From: Sanghuangporus weigelae
Taxonomy: Eukaryota > Basidiomycota > Agaricomycetes > Hymenochaetales > Hymenochaetaceae
Assembly: GCA_033182465.1 (NCBI GenBank)
Contig: CP137320.1
Coordinates: forward strand, 682,001 to 746,000
Length of the DNA stretch: 64,000 nt
Direction of reading: 5' to 3'
Part shown: in pieces, positions 51,134-63,767 of the stretch
How positions within the stretch are numbered: the stretch's first letter is position 1
Layout: each line of letters opens with the position of its first letter
Translations under genes and position numbers: made by a program
The notes under the pieces: model-generated
Told to the model about the DNA's origin: nothing
Database searches by the model: none
The model's input: the letters and a program-made list of their open reading frames with translations, nothing else

Positions 51134-51564
51134 ATGGCAGCCACGCTGCTTGTAACTCTTCGCATGAAGCCAGGCAAAGATTGACAGGACATACCCGGCA
51201 TTCTCGCCTCCCAGGCAGAGCGAGCGGCATGTTCTGGATATCCGTCGCAATTCTTTAATGTCATCGGAAAATCTGGCGAAATCGCGGTCCTGTCGGGCTG
51301 GAAAAGTGAGGAAGCGCACTCACACTGGCTCTCCAGCGAGACGAATAAGAACTTGAATCGTTCCTTTCAGTCGTTTATCGACGTGACGAGCCTCTTGCAC
51401 TTGACGATAGCGCAAGGCAGCTCCGTATAGCTTCAAGGCATCATTTTTTGGGAAGGTCAAGGAAACGACGCGCGCACGGCAAGGTGCAAGGGACTTTCAG
51501 ACTCGTTGCGCTCGATTGCTCTGAGGCGCTAGACAACGTCGCGAACGACAGCGATGAGGAATAG
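51134..51564 (+). pseudogene. Decayed ABM-like small protein gene, copy 2
   Basis: Paralogue of copy 1, about 710 bases downstream on the same strand. It reads MAATLLVTLRMKPGKD, then TGA, then QFFNVIGKSGEIAVLSGWKS and EEAHSHWLSSETNKNLNRSF. A TAG replaces the Trp codon seen in copy 1 (PTW). After that a deletion and a frameshift separate IIFWEGQGNDARTA from FRLVALDCSEALD. None of the lesions is shared with copy 1, so both copies decayed independently after the duplication. The function of the ancestor is unknown; an ABM-like enzyme or a small heme or substrate-binding relative are possible. Confidence 0.7.
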
Positions 51565-51738
51565 TACGGCTTGTTATTTCCCTCGCATGATCACAGAGGA
51601 AGCATGTTTGGAATAGATTGTGGAGAGAAATTGTAGGAACTTGTGGGCGCGTGTAGGTGGACAAGTGTATTATGTAAACAAATAGGAATTTTGAAGCACG
51701 ACCTGATGTTCTTGTAGCTTGTGCTGTCCTACCTCGCT

Positions 51739-54102
51739 ATGGAACCCCCTCGGTCAAGGTCGAGGAAAAACAAGAAAAAGTCGTCTCGGCAAACTTCATC
51801 TCAGCCGATCAGATTGGACTCGGATTCAGATTCACCCAAGCAGCCAGTAGCCGGCCCTTCACGTCTTACCAACATGCCACAAACCGTAACGGCATCATCG
51901 CAGTATTTCTCATCCGATCTTGACTTCATTGCCCTAGAGCCAGAAGAAGACACGCAACCGAAGCGACCAGTTCGGGAATGGGACAGAGGGAAGAATGGCC
52001 GGGATCGGTATAGGGAGAGAGACGAACAGGCTAATGGGAGGAAGCGAAGGCGAGAGGATAGAGACAACACTTCAGCACCGAGAAGTATGGGCGCCAAAAA
52101 GTCCAACTTGAAATCCAAGAGATACCCGGGGACGGCTTACGTTGACTGGGATAGTTGTAGAAACGTAGCTCAACTGTGAGTAATTATTAGTTTTGTCTAC
52201 GGGTTCTAGTGATTCATTTCACAGGGCAGGCTTCATAAGGAGGTAGAAGCATATATAAAATACATTTCGCCAACTTCCGTTGAGCACGAAGTACGACATA
52301 TGACTGTTCTGCTTATTGCAGCCAGCATAAAGAAGACGTACCCCGATGCTGAGGTCTTACCGTTCGGCAGCTTCGAAACCAAATTATATTTACCTCAAGG
52401 GTGTGTGCTATCCTACCGTCACTTGCTTCTTTGTGTGGCTTATATGACGGCAGAGATATTGACCTTGTTGTAAAGTCACGGACATTGGAAAATGCGGATA
52501 AAGTGACTGCCTTGCGATCCCTTGCAAATATTGTTAGAAGGACTGGAATTACCGACAAGGTCACCCTCATCTCCAAGGCAAAAGTGCCAATCATCAAATT
52601 CGTCACATCATATGGTTTGTTTCCATTGTCCCCTTTACGCCGAATCCTGATTCCAACACACTGATAGGCCGCCTTGCTGTTGACATCAGCATTAACCAGT
52701 CCAACGGCGTGCAGGCTGGCGAAATGATCAACCGTTTCATTCGGGAGTTCCCAGCCTTACGTGCTCTCGTATTGATCGTCAAGTCCTTTCTGAGACAACG
52801 GAACTTGAACGAAGTCTATTCCGGTGGATTAGGCAGCTACGCTATCGTATGCCTGGTGGTCAGCCATTTACAGGTTAGCAGACATAATCATCGTTCCTTC
52901 CCTCGCAGCTTGGGGTCGGATGACCCTAACGGATTGCTTACGATACACTCAAGATGCATCCAAAGGTCCGAAGAGCGGAGATAGATTCTGCAAAGAATCT
53001 AGGTGTCCTGATGCTCGAGTTCTTTGAGCTGTATGGGAAATACTTCAACTACACCAATACTGGCATCTCGCTGCGACATGGTGGTTCTTATTTCAGCAAA
53101 CAGGCACGGGGTTGGAGGGATTACTATCGACCATACTTGCTGAGCATTGAAGATCCCGGAGATATCAGTGCGTGCTTTCCTCCGCAGGATTTCAGGAGTT
53201 AACATGCCCACGTCATTGAAGGTAACGATATTTCCAAGGGTTCGTTCGGAATCAAGAAAGTGAAGCAGACGTTTGCGGGAGCGTACGAGTTGATGCTTTC
53301 ATCTCTTTATGTCGCAGCAGACACCCTGAGTGCTCGTCATGGCGCACGAACAGTCGATTTAAGACGGGGTAGTACCTTTTCACGCAGGTCTGATGAGATG
53401 AGCGTGCTGTCATCTATTCTGGGCGTGGATCAAGAGACGATCAACCATCGCCGCCTCATACAGGAGGTGTATGATGAAGGAAACCTTGCACGATTATTAG
53501 GAATCGACCCATTGATCGAGCTGAACTTGTCAAGTCGAGCGACTGTGGAGAAACGGAGTAGGGAGGTTGAGAGCGTCGTCGAGGCGTGGGGAGAAGCAGA
53601 TATGGTTATTGAGTCAGAGGAAGAGGTATCGGAAGGGGAGGTATCGGAAGGAAAGAATGAAAACGGGGGAGACGCTCCTACTTTGGGGCATGACGAAGAA
53701 AGCCGATATCGTATTTCTGCGCGTCAGAATGGTGGCCCGGCTTTGAAGCGACGTCGAGCAGTAACGACAAAGAGCGTGCAGTCTGGAACGATATTCGTCG
53801 CTGATGATGAGGATGACGGTGATGAAATCGACACAGACCATCGTTCCGAGCGATTACGGTTTTATGACGGTCCTGACGCTGCCAGCAATTCCTCAGATGG
53901 TATCGACGAGATCGAGCGGGCGTATCAGGCTGCGGCTGGCGAGATCCTAGACTCAGAAGCAGGTTTTGAAGATGAGGAGGAACCGGCATATGCGATGCGA
54001 GGAAAAGGTAAACGACGGGCGGCGGAACCGGTGAGTAAGGAGTTGCGACAAGCTTACTGGGCCTCGAAATCAGTTCAAGGGTATGATTCGGATAGTCCAT
54101 AG
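51739..54102 (+). CDS. TRF4: Non-canonical poly(A) RNA polymerase of the TRAMP complex
   Basis: About seven exons, near 690 residues. I chose the ATG at 51739 (MEPPRSRSRKNKKKSSRQTS). After a basic, disordered ~150 residues comes the nucleotidyltransferase core: LLHKEVEAYIKYISP, the helical turn FGSFETKLYLPQ, then GDIDLVVKSR with the DxD catalytic pair, restored across an intron, and RLAVDISINQSNGVQAG. The central and PAP-associated domains follow: SFLRQRNLNEVYSGGLGSYA, then NLGVLMLEFFELYGKYFNY. The tail is acidic with a KRRR patch. Trf4/5 adds short A-tails to faulty nuclear RNAs so the exosome degrades them. Order, spacing and catalytic residues fit this family well. Confidence 0.93.
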
Positions 54103-54695
54103 ACTTATCAATGTTCAGTCTTATAGCATCGCTGTGTTCTCGTCCCATCATATCATGCATCTCTAGATTACTATTGCCTCTGTGCCTTCGTCATACTTGC
54201 TGTTCATTTGTTGTAGTCGCTGTTTAATAGATTCCTCTACCTTTCTTTATCATTGCACCTATTCATCCGCCGCAGAAAGGAGTAGAGGTGACTACCATTT
54301 GATCTGGGGATGGCAATATACATTTGGTTCATTACTGAAAGAGAGCGATGTATCACACGTAAATTATGCGATGTGTAAGAAACGAAGATCGAAGAATGAG
54401 AGAAGCAGAAAAGGACGACGCACGTAGTGCAATTGCATCGATAGATTTAAGAATGCAGGGAGAACGAATGAGTGCAACTGAGGCTTGGAGGAAAGAGAAG
54501 CAAGCAAGCTTTGGAAAGAGAAGTAAATATGGGAATCTCCAGGATATGAATGGCATCTATGAATTCCATGTAGCAAGGAAAAGGAAAGCGAACGAGGGAA
54601 TTTAGATAATATATATACAAGTTAAAAACGGTAGATAATAGCAACGAAAGCAAAATTTCAAGAAAAATTCCCTCAGATAGATCCGTCCACGAATA
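54103..54695. other. Convergent 3' flank, TRF4 / unknown gene
   Basis: A 593-base gap. A 79-codon plus-strand open frame at 54366-54605 is Arg/Glu/Lys-rich but has no start context, splice partner or homologue that I recognise, so I leave it out. Confidence 0.35.
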
Positions 54696-57600
54696 CTATT
54701 GGGCACTTCCATGCCCGGTGCTGATAGTCAAAGCACTCGCAGCACTGTTCTTCCGCTTGCGACGAGAGGACAGTGATCGTGAAATAGCGTCAAAGATGGA
54801 TGTCGAAGAATGAGAATGCTGGGGGAAGCTCGATGGAGGAGGGAAGTTAGGAGGCGGAGGCTTGTGCAAGTACGTCTCTGAGGCATTGCTATCGGATTTC
54901 TCGCGTTCGTGTCCATGTCTGTGACCATGCGAAGAGGAAAGATAAGGAAGACGAGGAAGGCGTAAGTTCGGTTTAGATTTGGACTTGCGCATTTGAGTCA
55001 GGAAGAACGAGGACGTAGATGTAGATGTAGTGGGGGTAAGGTCCTCATCTTTGCCTGGTGGACTTGGGGGAGGAGGTGACTGTGAGTACGGCGGAGGAGA
55101 CTTTGGTGGTGGAGGCGGGAGCGGGGGAAGAGGATTCGCTTGGATCTGAGGTGGCACGGGCGCAATGACTGCAAACCGCCGCAGGTCGGGTGTCTTTGGC
55201 GGGGGTGTAGGTGGCGGAGGACTATGTGGATCTTCCTCCTCCTCCTCCTCCTCCTCCTCCTCCTCCTCCTCCTGCTGCTGCTGCTGCTGCTGCTGAACAG
55301 CCACCTTTACATCCAGATTCTCAATACTTTCAAGACGCATTTCAATCCCATCTTGTTCCTCTGATCGATCCTGTTCGAAGCTATTCGGGACCGACCTCGG
55401 AACATCTGGGAAGGAATCGAAGAGTTCAAGTGCAAGCGGGCTGGGAGCACTGTCATACGCAGAAGCGGTGGAGAGTACCGAGACTGGGCGCGGCACGTCC
55501 GGCGTGTCTTGTTTAGGCGATCGCGGAATCGGGGCGGGGAGTACAGGAGACGGAGGATAACACGACGGGGAAGTTATGATTTCTTGAACAGGGGAAGGAA
55601 GTAAGGTAGAAGAGGGACAAATGGAACCACGGGCAAATACAGAAGAACCACAACCAGGCGCAGAGTCACAGGAATGACGAGTTGACTCGGAGAGGAGGTC
55701 ATCTGTAAACAGAGGAACGGGGATGGAAGTCAGCCTGCTGCTCCCCGTCACCTGCTACTGCCGAGCGGTCACGAGCCGTGCTCAGCAGACATTTCTCGGT
55801 GGTGAAGAACTAGTTAGACATACCTGGAAGTGTGAGCGTGGAGTTGGAGTGACCGGAACGCGAAAACAAGCTGAGGACCTTCTTGCGTGCTGAGCGCCCT
55901 GGAGAGGAGAATACTGAGCTGATTGAGCGCCGCCCTTCTACTTCGCCATGTTTATCCGCTACGTTTACACCTACCCTGAGTGCAGGAATTTGTTGCGGTT
56001 CTTCGAAGAGGGGAGGTTCAAGGAGGTCGAATGTTGGCGACGGCGGAGTCAATACTGGAACAGAGTCCTCCGAGGACGCATTCCCAGATGACCGACTCCA
56101 GCTCTTCCGCGAGCCTGAACCAACATTAGTCGCCAATTGAGACAGCGTGCGTGCATCACTACTCTTTGGCGGCGGAGCAGGAGCTTCGTCGTTCGCCTCA
56201 TGAGAACACGGGAATGACACATGCGAAGCCTGTGGTACTGACTGTGAGTCTGCTCCCATCTGCGATCTCGAGCCCTGCTGGAAGGTAGTCTCTTCGGGTT
56301 TTGGTGTGCCCGCATCTGCCTCACCGCTTACAAGCCTCTGCTCAAGATACATGGCCTGCGCAACCAACGTGGATAGGTCGGGAGATGCTGGTGTATCAGG
56401 CATACCACCGTGCAGACGCACCAGGGCCACTTGAGGCCGCGAAAATGTGGACTTCGGTAAAGACTCGCCCGGGTTTGCACGAACTGGCACTATAGTCCTG
56501 CCGTGAACAACAGCGTGGAAAGATTTGGGGCCGATTCTCGGGTCCAACGATGGCTCAGAATATTCCTTGCCGTGCTGAATGACTAAGGGTGCAGGTGGAC
56601 TACGGCGACGAACTGAACTGGACCCAGTAGACTGGGGGTAGAGTGGGCGTTTCTCTGCTATGTCCGTGGGAATAGAGATGGTGGTCGGACTGACAGTCTC
56701 CGTAGATCCTCGGCTCTCATCTGTCCCAGAAATACCCAAGACTGACACAGTCTTATTCTCGGAAATCGCGCTCTCCTGTGAACCTACTGAGGTAGTCGTG
56801 ATCTCGCTTTCTTGTTCGAGCACGCTTGTGATTGTCGAGTCATTGGATCCAGAAGGTGGGATCACGACGGGTTTGCGCGTCTCGCAATAAACTCGCTCAC
56901 CAACTTCAAATGAGGCATTGAGGGGCGAGGAAGAGTCCGTAAACGGGGTCGATACATCCGAAAGCGCCGGATCTTCTCTTGGAACATCAATGCCATCCAT
57001 ATTTGTAGTGTTCGCCTCGATAGACGCACTCGTCAACGAAGGCGAGAAGCTCGCTACAATAGGTGTTTCGACAGAACTCTCGTCATCCATAACTTCAAGC
57101 TGATCCGTCCCAATTTGTTCGACTGCAACTGCTTCCGGTAGAGGTGCTTCTCTCGGAGCTAATGCCACGCTATCCGCACGTTGTTTGGAACCATCCTTTT
57201 GATGATCATCATCAAAAATAATTTTATGATCGTGATCATCACTGCTTGATTGAGACGTTGACGCCGGCTCAGGAACTTTTTCTTCTTCTGATGGACCTGG
57301 TTGAGAAGGTTGAATATCATCTGTCTCGCTGAGTAGCGAGGATTGAACCGCATCGAAAGAAGAATCAGAGGAGAGTGAACGCATTGCGGCTGCACCAGAA
57401 ATAGAGATACGTCGTGAAGCTTGCAGCTGCTCTTGGGGCTCCCCAGACGCAAATAGAAGGGCACCAGACATTGGTGCATCATCATCCGCACTCCCGCCTT
57501 CGTCAAACGTGCCCAACACGATCGAGTCGGCCGTAGGAAAGATTGCAGATGCGGGCCTTTTGGTTGTCAAGCTCGAAGTCGACACAGAACGTTTCCGGAC

Positions 57601-58335
57601 AGGAGAACCATCACGCGGAACGTCGAGAGCCGAACTCTCAGACACACTGGGTGAGAGAGTGAGCGAACGTGAAGAAGCCGCGCTCACGGCCGCGTTGCCC
57701 GTGAGATGTGGGCGAAGCGCAGATGGAGGAGACATTTGGCCTGGCCGCGAGCGGATATTGACATTCGCGATACGGTTGCCATACAGCTCTCCCCTCTTGC
57801 GTGCCGCCCTTCCCTCATGAGTCTGCTCGATTGGCGGTGGTGGTGCACCCATGCCAAAGGATCCACGTGGAACTGGGACACCTCCCTTCTGCTCGAACGT
57901 AGCGATCCGTTCACGAAATGCTGAGTTGGAGCTTCCAGCAGGACTGTTCGCTGCGGAAGACGAGGCAGATACACTTGTCATCAATGACACGCCCGGCGAT
58001 GTTGGGGAAACCGCAGAGGCATGTGATGTCGACGAGTTGCCCGATGCTTTCTGCTGGAGGAGAGCAATGCGCTCCTTGAGGTTAACGGGCGTGACGACCC
58101 GGTGCGTCCTAAGCGAATCGACCTCATCAATACCTTGACACTACAACAAATAAGAAAAAAGTGACCAACATTATGTAGACTGTAGACTACGACTCCGGCA
58201 ATAGCGAAGGAAGTGATGGTGAGAGCAAGAAAGAAAGAAAAGAAGAAGAAAAGAAAGAAAAGAGTTTTGTTTGGGACTAAACAAACGGACGTAAGGAAAA
58301 GGAAAATCCAGTCCGTCCTTAAATTGGATAAGCAT
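54696..58335 (-). CDS. Large disordered protein with repeated RERIA motifs, unknown function
   Basis: Three exons (58291-58335, 55824-58140, 54696-55702) sum to 1,122 residues. The first exon gives MLIQFKDGLDFPFPY, then splicing yields CQGIDEVDSLRTHRVV. Two similar motifs stand near the N terminus, LKERIALLQQKA and FRERIATFEQKGGVPVPRGS, followed by RAARKRGELYGNRIANVNIR. The rest is Ser/Pro/Thr-rich and disordered. Near residue 920 is a VQQQQQQQQ run directly followed by about 13 Glu, then several PPPP blocks (SH3-type ligands). A lysine/arginine patch ends the protein. The motif set recalls fungal actin-patch scaffold proteins, but I cannot name a family with confidence. It lies 103 bases after the PRP45 stop on the same strand. 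Confidence 0.75.
55232..55294. repeat. Double trinucleotide microsatellite, (TCC)n then (TGC)n
   Basis: On the plus strand about 13 TCC units run straight into about 8 TGC/CTG units. On the coding minus strand they encode the adjoining polyglutamine and polyglutamate tracts of the 54696-58335 gene. Such tracts often vary in length between strains. Confidence 0.9.
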
Positions 58336-58437
58336 TTCATCTTCGCTCGCTTAACAGCGATCATTGCTACGCAAAAAAAGAATATATAATTATATGTCTA
58401 CGCTACAGACTCGCAATAAATGGACAGTATTGTACTT

Positions 58438-60427
58438 CTACTCCCGCTCTGTAGCATGGTCAAGTTGCTGCCGTTTACGAGCAGAACCACTATACAAGAC
58501 ACAAAGTCAGCAAAACGTATCAATCAAGGCTAAGTCGCCAAACTTACGCTGATGTGTCAAGTCCCCTCTTCTTGCCACTCTTCGCCTCGTCCAAGAACTG
58601 GTCAACCCCAAACACGTCTCCAGCAGTATCCTTTTCAAACTGGACTGGTCCTTCTCTGATTTCTTGGTCGTTCGCTCCCTCAAAGCCAACGCGTGGTCGA
58701 CCCAATCCAAAACGGTCATTATCAAGTGCCTTGCCAATGCCTTCCTCTGTTCCTCCACCAAACGAATCTTCATCTCCTTCTGCCATATTACCGGGAGCCT
58801 TGTAAATGGCCGCAGCCGCCGAAGAGCCGTGAAAGAGTGGCCGATCGTACAGACCATACGACTCATCGTCCGCGAAGCCAGCCGGCAAGCTCTCTTGGTT
58901 AAACAAACGAGAATCGAGCATGGATTCCTTCGACAAAGTCGGCTTCGCGAGCCCAAGAGCAACCTTCTCGGAAATATCACGATTCTGCTGCCGTGCGAGC
59001 ATCTTCGCTCGCTGTTCAGTGCCCATGTTGCTCATGCGCATCTCACGCTCGCGCTCACGACGCTTCTCAGCACGCATCTGGTCACGCACGCGACGTGCTT
59101 CCTCGTCTTCTGCACTATCCTCGTCACTGTCTGCTCGTTTCTCCGACTCTGCTTCTGACGCAGAGCCAGAATCGGTGTCGCTGCCATATTCAGCCAGACC
59201 AGTCTTCATCGCAGCAGAAGATGCCACGGTAGGACGTGCTGGAACACCAGATCGCTCTTCCCGTGCTCGCTGGGCAAGAGAGCGCAAATGCTCTTCCTTC
59301 GCTTCCTTCTCTTTCTGCGCAAGCTTCTGTTGCATGAGCGCACGCTGTCTCACTTCTTCACGAGCATGCCTGTCCGCGATATAGAGCGCTTCGGAGAACT
59401 TGGCAAAGTTATCGTTGATATGAACCTACAAGAAAACATCTTTGTCAGCGAAGTATCGTAGGCAGAATAAAACCTAAACGAACATCTTGCAAACCACGGC
59501 CATCTGCAGCTAGACGTTTGTCTAGTGGTATGGTGAAACCTTTGTTGTTCTTCCAGTTGGATATACACGGTGGGATCATCCACTCCTTTTGCTCCTGAGC
59601 AGTTGCTTTTCTTGGAGGGCTACGTAGCACTGGTGGAGGAGGGCTCGGTGGTCCTCGGGGAATTTTCTTATGCTTAAAGCGCGGTGGCTCCAGAGGATCC
59701 TCAGCAACTTCGCTCATCTTGATGATCCGCTGCTTCAATCCGTCGGCTCCACCTTGCTGGCCAGGAGTATACCGAATGAAAGACGAATTACCTTGACCCG
59801 GCACATTCTTCACGGATGCGGACTTAATTTTGACATTTACGACCTTTTCCAGCGCCTGTCGAGTACGTTCTGTTGTCACTTCTACATCCTCTTCCGGGGG
59901 ACGCTCCATGGCGCGGGCGGACTCATCAAGGTCTTTGCGATGCGAAAGCGGAACTAGGTCCTTGAATTGTGACTGCACGATCTTACCTTCGCGCTGCCCT
60001 TGGTGAGCAATGGCATCGTAGCGTACGTTTCCTTCGCTATCTACTTGCAGCGCGAGCGTATTACCCGACGAGGCCTTCTTTTTACCCATCTCGAGAGGAT
60101 ACTGAGCGACGTGACATTCCGGATAGGCACCGCCATCACCTGAGTTGAGTCTTCATTAGCATATCATCAGTCTGAGGACAAAAAGACATGTACTCACCAA
60201 AATCAGCCTGGGAAGTCGGCTTCCAACCTTTTCGTTTGCCATAAGGCGGTACAGGCTGCCTCGTCACGATAGTCATTGAAGACGACACGAACTGAGTCTT
60301 CTCGTCCACGTCTTCATCATCAGAGACGGTTGGTGCAAAGACTGGTTTTGGAAGAAGTCTGAGAAATATAAATGAGTAAAGCATATCTAAGTAGAAATAT
60401 GTGTACATACGAAGCGAGTGCAGCCAT
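58438..60427 (-). CDS. PRP45: Pre-mRNA-processing protein 45 (SNW1/SKIP)
   Basis: Five or six exons. The first coding exon is 17 bases (60411-60427, MAALAS), spliced to LLPKPVFAPTVSDDED. A further exon brings GAYPECHVAQYPLEMGKKKA, the conserved SNW entry. The SNW/SKIP core follows: NVRYDAIAHQGQREGKIVQS, then PPCISNWKNNKGFTIPLDKR, whose SNWKN gives the family name, then NDNFAKFSEALYIADRHARE. A long Arg/Glu helix and an acidic stretch lead to RDISEKVALGLAKP and LFNQESLPAGFADDESYGLY. The last exon adds GSARKRQQLDHATERE. The protein joins the activated spliceosome and tethers Prp22 and the NTC; animal SNW1 also acts in transcription. Complete and typical. Confidence 0.94.
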
Positions 60428-60653
60428 GATGGTCGCTGTCGATTGACGTTAGAGTTGAGAGGAGAGGCAAGCTTCGGTAATCGAGGTCACGTTATCTCTT
60501 CTTACATAACTCCCCGAATTAGCACCGTGACCGTGACCGTGACCATTCTTAGACCATACCACAACCACCGCGTTCACGATCGACAGACGCGTCGGGTGAT
60601 AGCCAAACATACAACGAATCCCAGTGGACAAGCCGCTCCCGAGCCCGCCCTCC

Positions 60654-62751
60654 ATGTCGAAAGCACGCAAGAGCAGTATTGACGGAACGCGTCGTCCGCT
60701 CAAGGCGCATATCCCCTACCGCGCTGACGATTTCACTCATGGAAAGAAGACTGGTATTAATGTCCGAGAGGTTGATCGTCGGTCCGACGGGTTTGAAAAG
60801 TTTGACGATGTTCTCACTCAAGCCGATGCCTTCACCCCGCCTCATCTGCGTGGGCGAAGGCGGGCGAATCGATCCTTGACTCCGCCGGATGAGGAGGAAG
60901 ACGATGAAGACGGTGAAATGGATATGGAAATTGACGATAGTGCGTCCACCCTTTCCTCGGAGAATGCTCATCTCGGGCTGACATTCGTGTTTCATGACCA
61001 GCTATGATAACGAGCGTTGGAGCAGAGAGTCCAGGAGTTTACTTTAACAATGCACCGCGACCTAGTGCACCAACTAGTGCAAATCGCTCCGCCGCCAATG
61101 GTGGCTCCCGCTCGTCTTATATTGACTTCGACCGTATCCCCTCTCCTCGCCCTTCGTCATCGTCTCAGCGTACGCGATCTCAGCCTAATGGATCTGGGGT
61201 GATGACTCCTATTTCGCGTCCAAAATCCAATCTCTCTCAACAGGCCGTAGTACCCTCCAGTCCGGAAGATGACGAAAGTGACGAGCCTTTCCAAGATGGA
61301 CCAGGCGTTGATGACTTGAACTACGACTTTGGAGGTGGCGATATGGACTTTGATAACGATATTCCTGTACCTGAGTCCTCCTCTCCTGTTGCTGCTCGAA
61401 CAAGCTTTACAGAAATTGCGCAAGAAGACACTGACCCTCCTCAAGTTGACGACATCCGAATATCGTCGCCTCCCCGAAGAGTTGACAAGAGAAAAGGAAA
61501 GGGAAAAGAAAGCGTTGCGGAAGATGAGATGGCTTTGGAAGAGGAGATTGCTCAAGGGCTAGCTGAAGTTGAGCAAGAGGTCGCCGAAGAAGCCGAAGCC
61601 AATAACACGAAGAAATCAAAGGGCCAGAAGAAACGAACCAGAGACGAAGCTCAGCAACCAAAAGAGAAGAGACAGACAGTAAAACGGAAGAGAATCCAGG
61701 AGGAGGATGTGGAGCCAGGTAAAATATGAGTTTACTTATATGCGGTTTTAAAAGACTGATTACTTGATGTAAAGGTCACGAAACACTCGATGGTGTGCGT
61801 CGAGGTACTCGTACCCGCTTTAAACCTCTCGAATGGTGGCGATTAGAGAAATTTGTGTATGGGCGGCGCGATTCTGGTCAATCTGTAATCCCAGTCATCA
61901 AAGAAGTCATTCGGATACCAAAAGAAATCTCGCAATCGCTAGGCCAAAAACGACATCGCAGCAAGCCACGGAGTCGGAGTAAGACAGTGCAAGATGTCGA
62001 TGATGAAGACGTCGTGGTCTTCAATCCTGAGGAAGGTTGGGATGACCAGACTGATCCACATGGCGTTGTCCTGGACTTTGCTACTGCTCAGGAGGTTCAG
62101 CGACGTGCGTTATTTCTATTCCGCCTTTTGTTTACTGTGATCTGAGTCTTGTTCAGGACTGGCATTCACGGCGAAGATGTTGACTCCGAGAGCGGCAGCC
62201 GACAGTGCTTTCTTATATCAGAAGGTATTCGGTGATGGCGAGTTCATTGCAGCTGGCCAATTGATCCTCCCTGTTGGCGGGAAGAAACCTAGTAAAGGGA
62301 CGAAGGATAATACCTATGTGAGTCGTCCAGTATTCTTCAGCGATAAGCAACGTTTACGGATATGTAATTATAGATTTTCTACATCATCGAGGGAGCTATC
62401 AATCTCAAAGTACACCGAACAAGTTTTGTATTGGCGACAGGGGCGATGTTTCTCGTCCCGCGAGGGAACATCTACTATATGGAAAACGTCTCTCAGCGGC
62501 CGTCGAAACTTTTCTTCGCTCAAGCTCGAAAAGTCAGTACAGATGATGAGCCACCTCAGGAGATTGTTCATGCACCTCCACCTGGTGCTGGAGCCGCTGG
62601 AAGAACAATGTCTGTTGATCCGGCAGGACCGAGACATCCGTCAGGGAAGGGAGGCAGTTTACAGAGGTCATCAAGTCTTGCTGCTGCTGCGTCGGCTGAT
62701 AGGCTTAACCTTGGGGATAAGAGGTCTGCAAAACGGGCTGTGTCGAAATGA
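60654..62751 (+). CDS. MIF2: Inner kinetochore protein Mif2/CENP-C
   Basis: Six or so exons. The start MSKARKSSIDGTRRPLKAHI leads to PYRADDFTHGKKTGINV, the N-terminal Mif2 block that contacts the Mis12 complex and other kinetochore parts. A disordered acidic and basic middle follows. The CENP-C motif is clear at about 61790-61870: GVRRGTRTRFKPLEWWRLEK, with the Arg anchor and two Trp that bind the H2A/H2B acidic patch and the CENP-A tail. The C-terminal cupin dimerisation domain spans about 62140-62530: TAKMLTPRAAADSAFLYQKV, then FYIIEGAINLKVHRTSFVLA and FLVPRGNIYYMENVSQRP. A Pro/Ser-rich tail ends it. CENP-C links centromeric nucleosomes to outer kinetochore. It is divergent from PRP45 with 226 bases between the starts. 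Confidence 0.94.
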
Positions 62752-63127
62752 AATTTGATTCTTTTACCCTCTACTCTTCGTCTTTTTCTTTTCGCCTTCG
62801 AGATATTCGTGCCTTTCATTCACACTTGTAGCATACAATTTTATCGCCGCTCTCGTCTTTACATTCTTCCTTTTTGTCTCATTTTCCTTTCCTTATTTTC
62901 CTTTCCTTAATTATAATCTTTGCTCCTTTCCTTTTGCAGTCTTTCAATGTATAATATCTGGAATACGGCTGTCAAATAACGGGTCTGTCTATGCTGATCA
63001 ATTACCTTGAAGAGCATTGAAAGTCGCGTGACCGACGCGCTCATACGCGACTGTCGACTTCTCCTTCGTGTGGATCATTGTATTCTCGAATTCTTACCAT
63101 ACGCATCATTTCATTCCTATAAAGACC
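62752..63127. other. Gap between MIF2 and the APC15-like gene
   Basis: A 376-base gap whose first half is very pyrimidine-rich, with repeated TTTCCTTTCC-type strings, probably the MIF2 3' UTR. The rest serves as promoter for the next gene. Confidence 0.4.
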
Positions 63128-63767
63128 ATGTCAACAGTAACACCGACGCTCATACCCCGGCTTCCAGCAATCCCGCTCTTCCTGCCAAAGATGCCAACAC
63201 CGCATCCGACACCGTTGCCTCCACGAGCGCCGGACGGCGGAGGGATGCACGCTCGTAGGAACTTACGCGTTGAGATGGAAGAGCTATCGGAGGAAGAGGA
63301 GGAGGTCGAGACTCAGGTGCGGATCGTTTTTGTGGTTTACTTGACCATGAACGGTGAATGCATTACTGACTGATTATTTGTGTGATTGTAGTGGAAGGAA
63401 GCGGTTCAGAGTCGTGGATTTGCGCATTTACGAGTTATTGGGAGACTTCTCACTCGGCAGGAGGAAAAGAACGACGTATGCCCTGCATTCGCTAGTATAG
63501 ATTCGTGTAACTAACCTTATGGCACAGCAAGCAGAAAGCGAATCGGACGAATCCGCCTCGGCACACTCAGGGGACCAGATGTCCGCTGCGAACGACGGGG
63601 AAAACATCTCTGAACCAGAACAAGACCAATTGGAAGAGACGGAAGATCAAGAGCAGGACCTCGACGCGAGCATGGAAGACTTGGATGAAGAAGGGCGGAA
63701 TAACGAAACGTTTGATGGGGACGAGGATGGCGAGGATGGGGATGCTGATGAGGATGTGGAATTATAG
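63128..63767 (+). CDS. APC15: Probable anaphase-promoting complex subunit 15
   Basis: Three exons (63128-63316, 63392-63475, 63528-63767) sum to 170 residues. The N terminus MSTVTPTLIPRLPAIPLFLP resembles the family start (a short MST-x-P-x-L-x-PR motif). Next comes RRNLRVEMEELSEEEEEVET, then WKEAVQSRGFAHLRVIGRLL, where a Trp and an L-x-x-IG pattern sit as in Apc15, then an almost wholly acidic tail of about 80 residues. Apc15/Mnd2 sits in the APC/C platform and helps release the mitotic checkpoint complex. The animal protein is about 120 residues; here the linker and tail are longer. Low complexity weakens the match, so an unrelated acidic nuclear protein remains possible. Confidence 0.6.

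Noticed and set aside
54366-54605. 79-residue charged plus-strand frame after TRF4
   Set aside because: Lies in a convergent 3' region with no homology or splice support.
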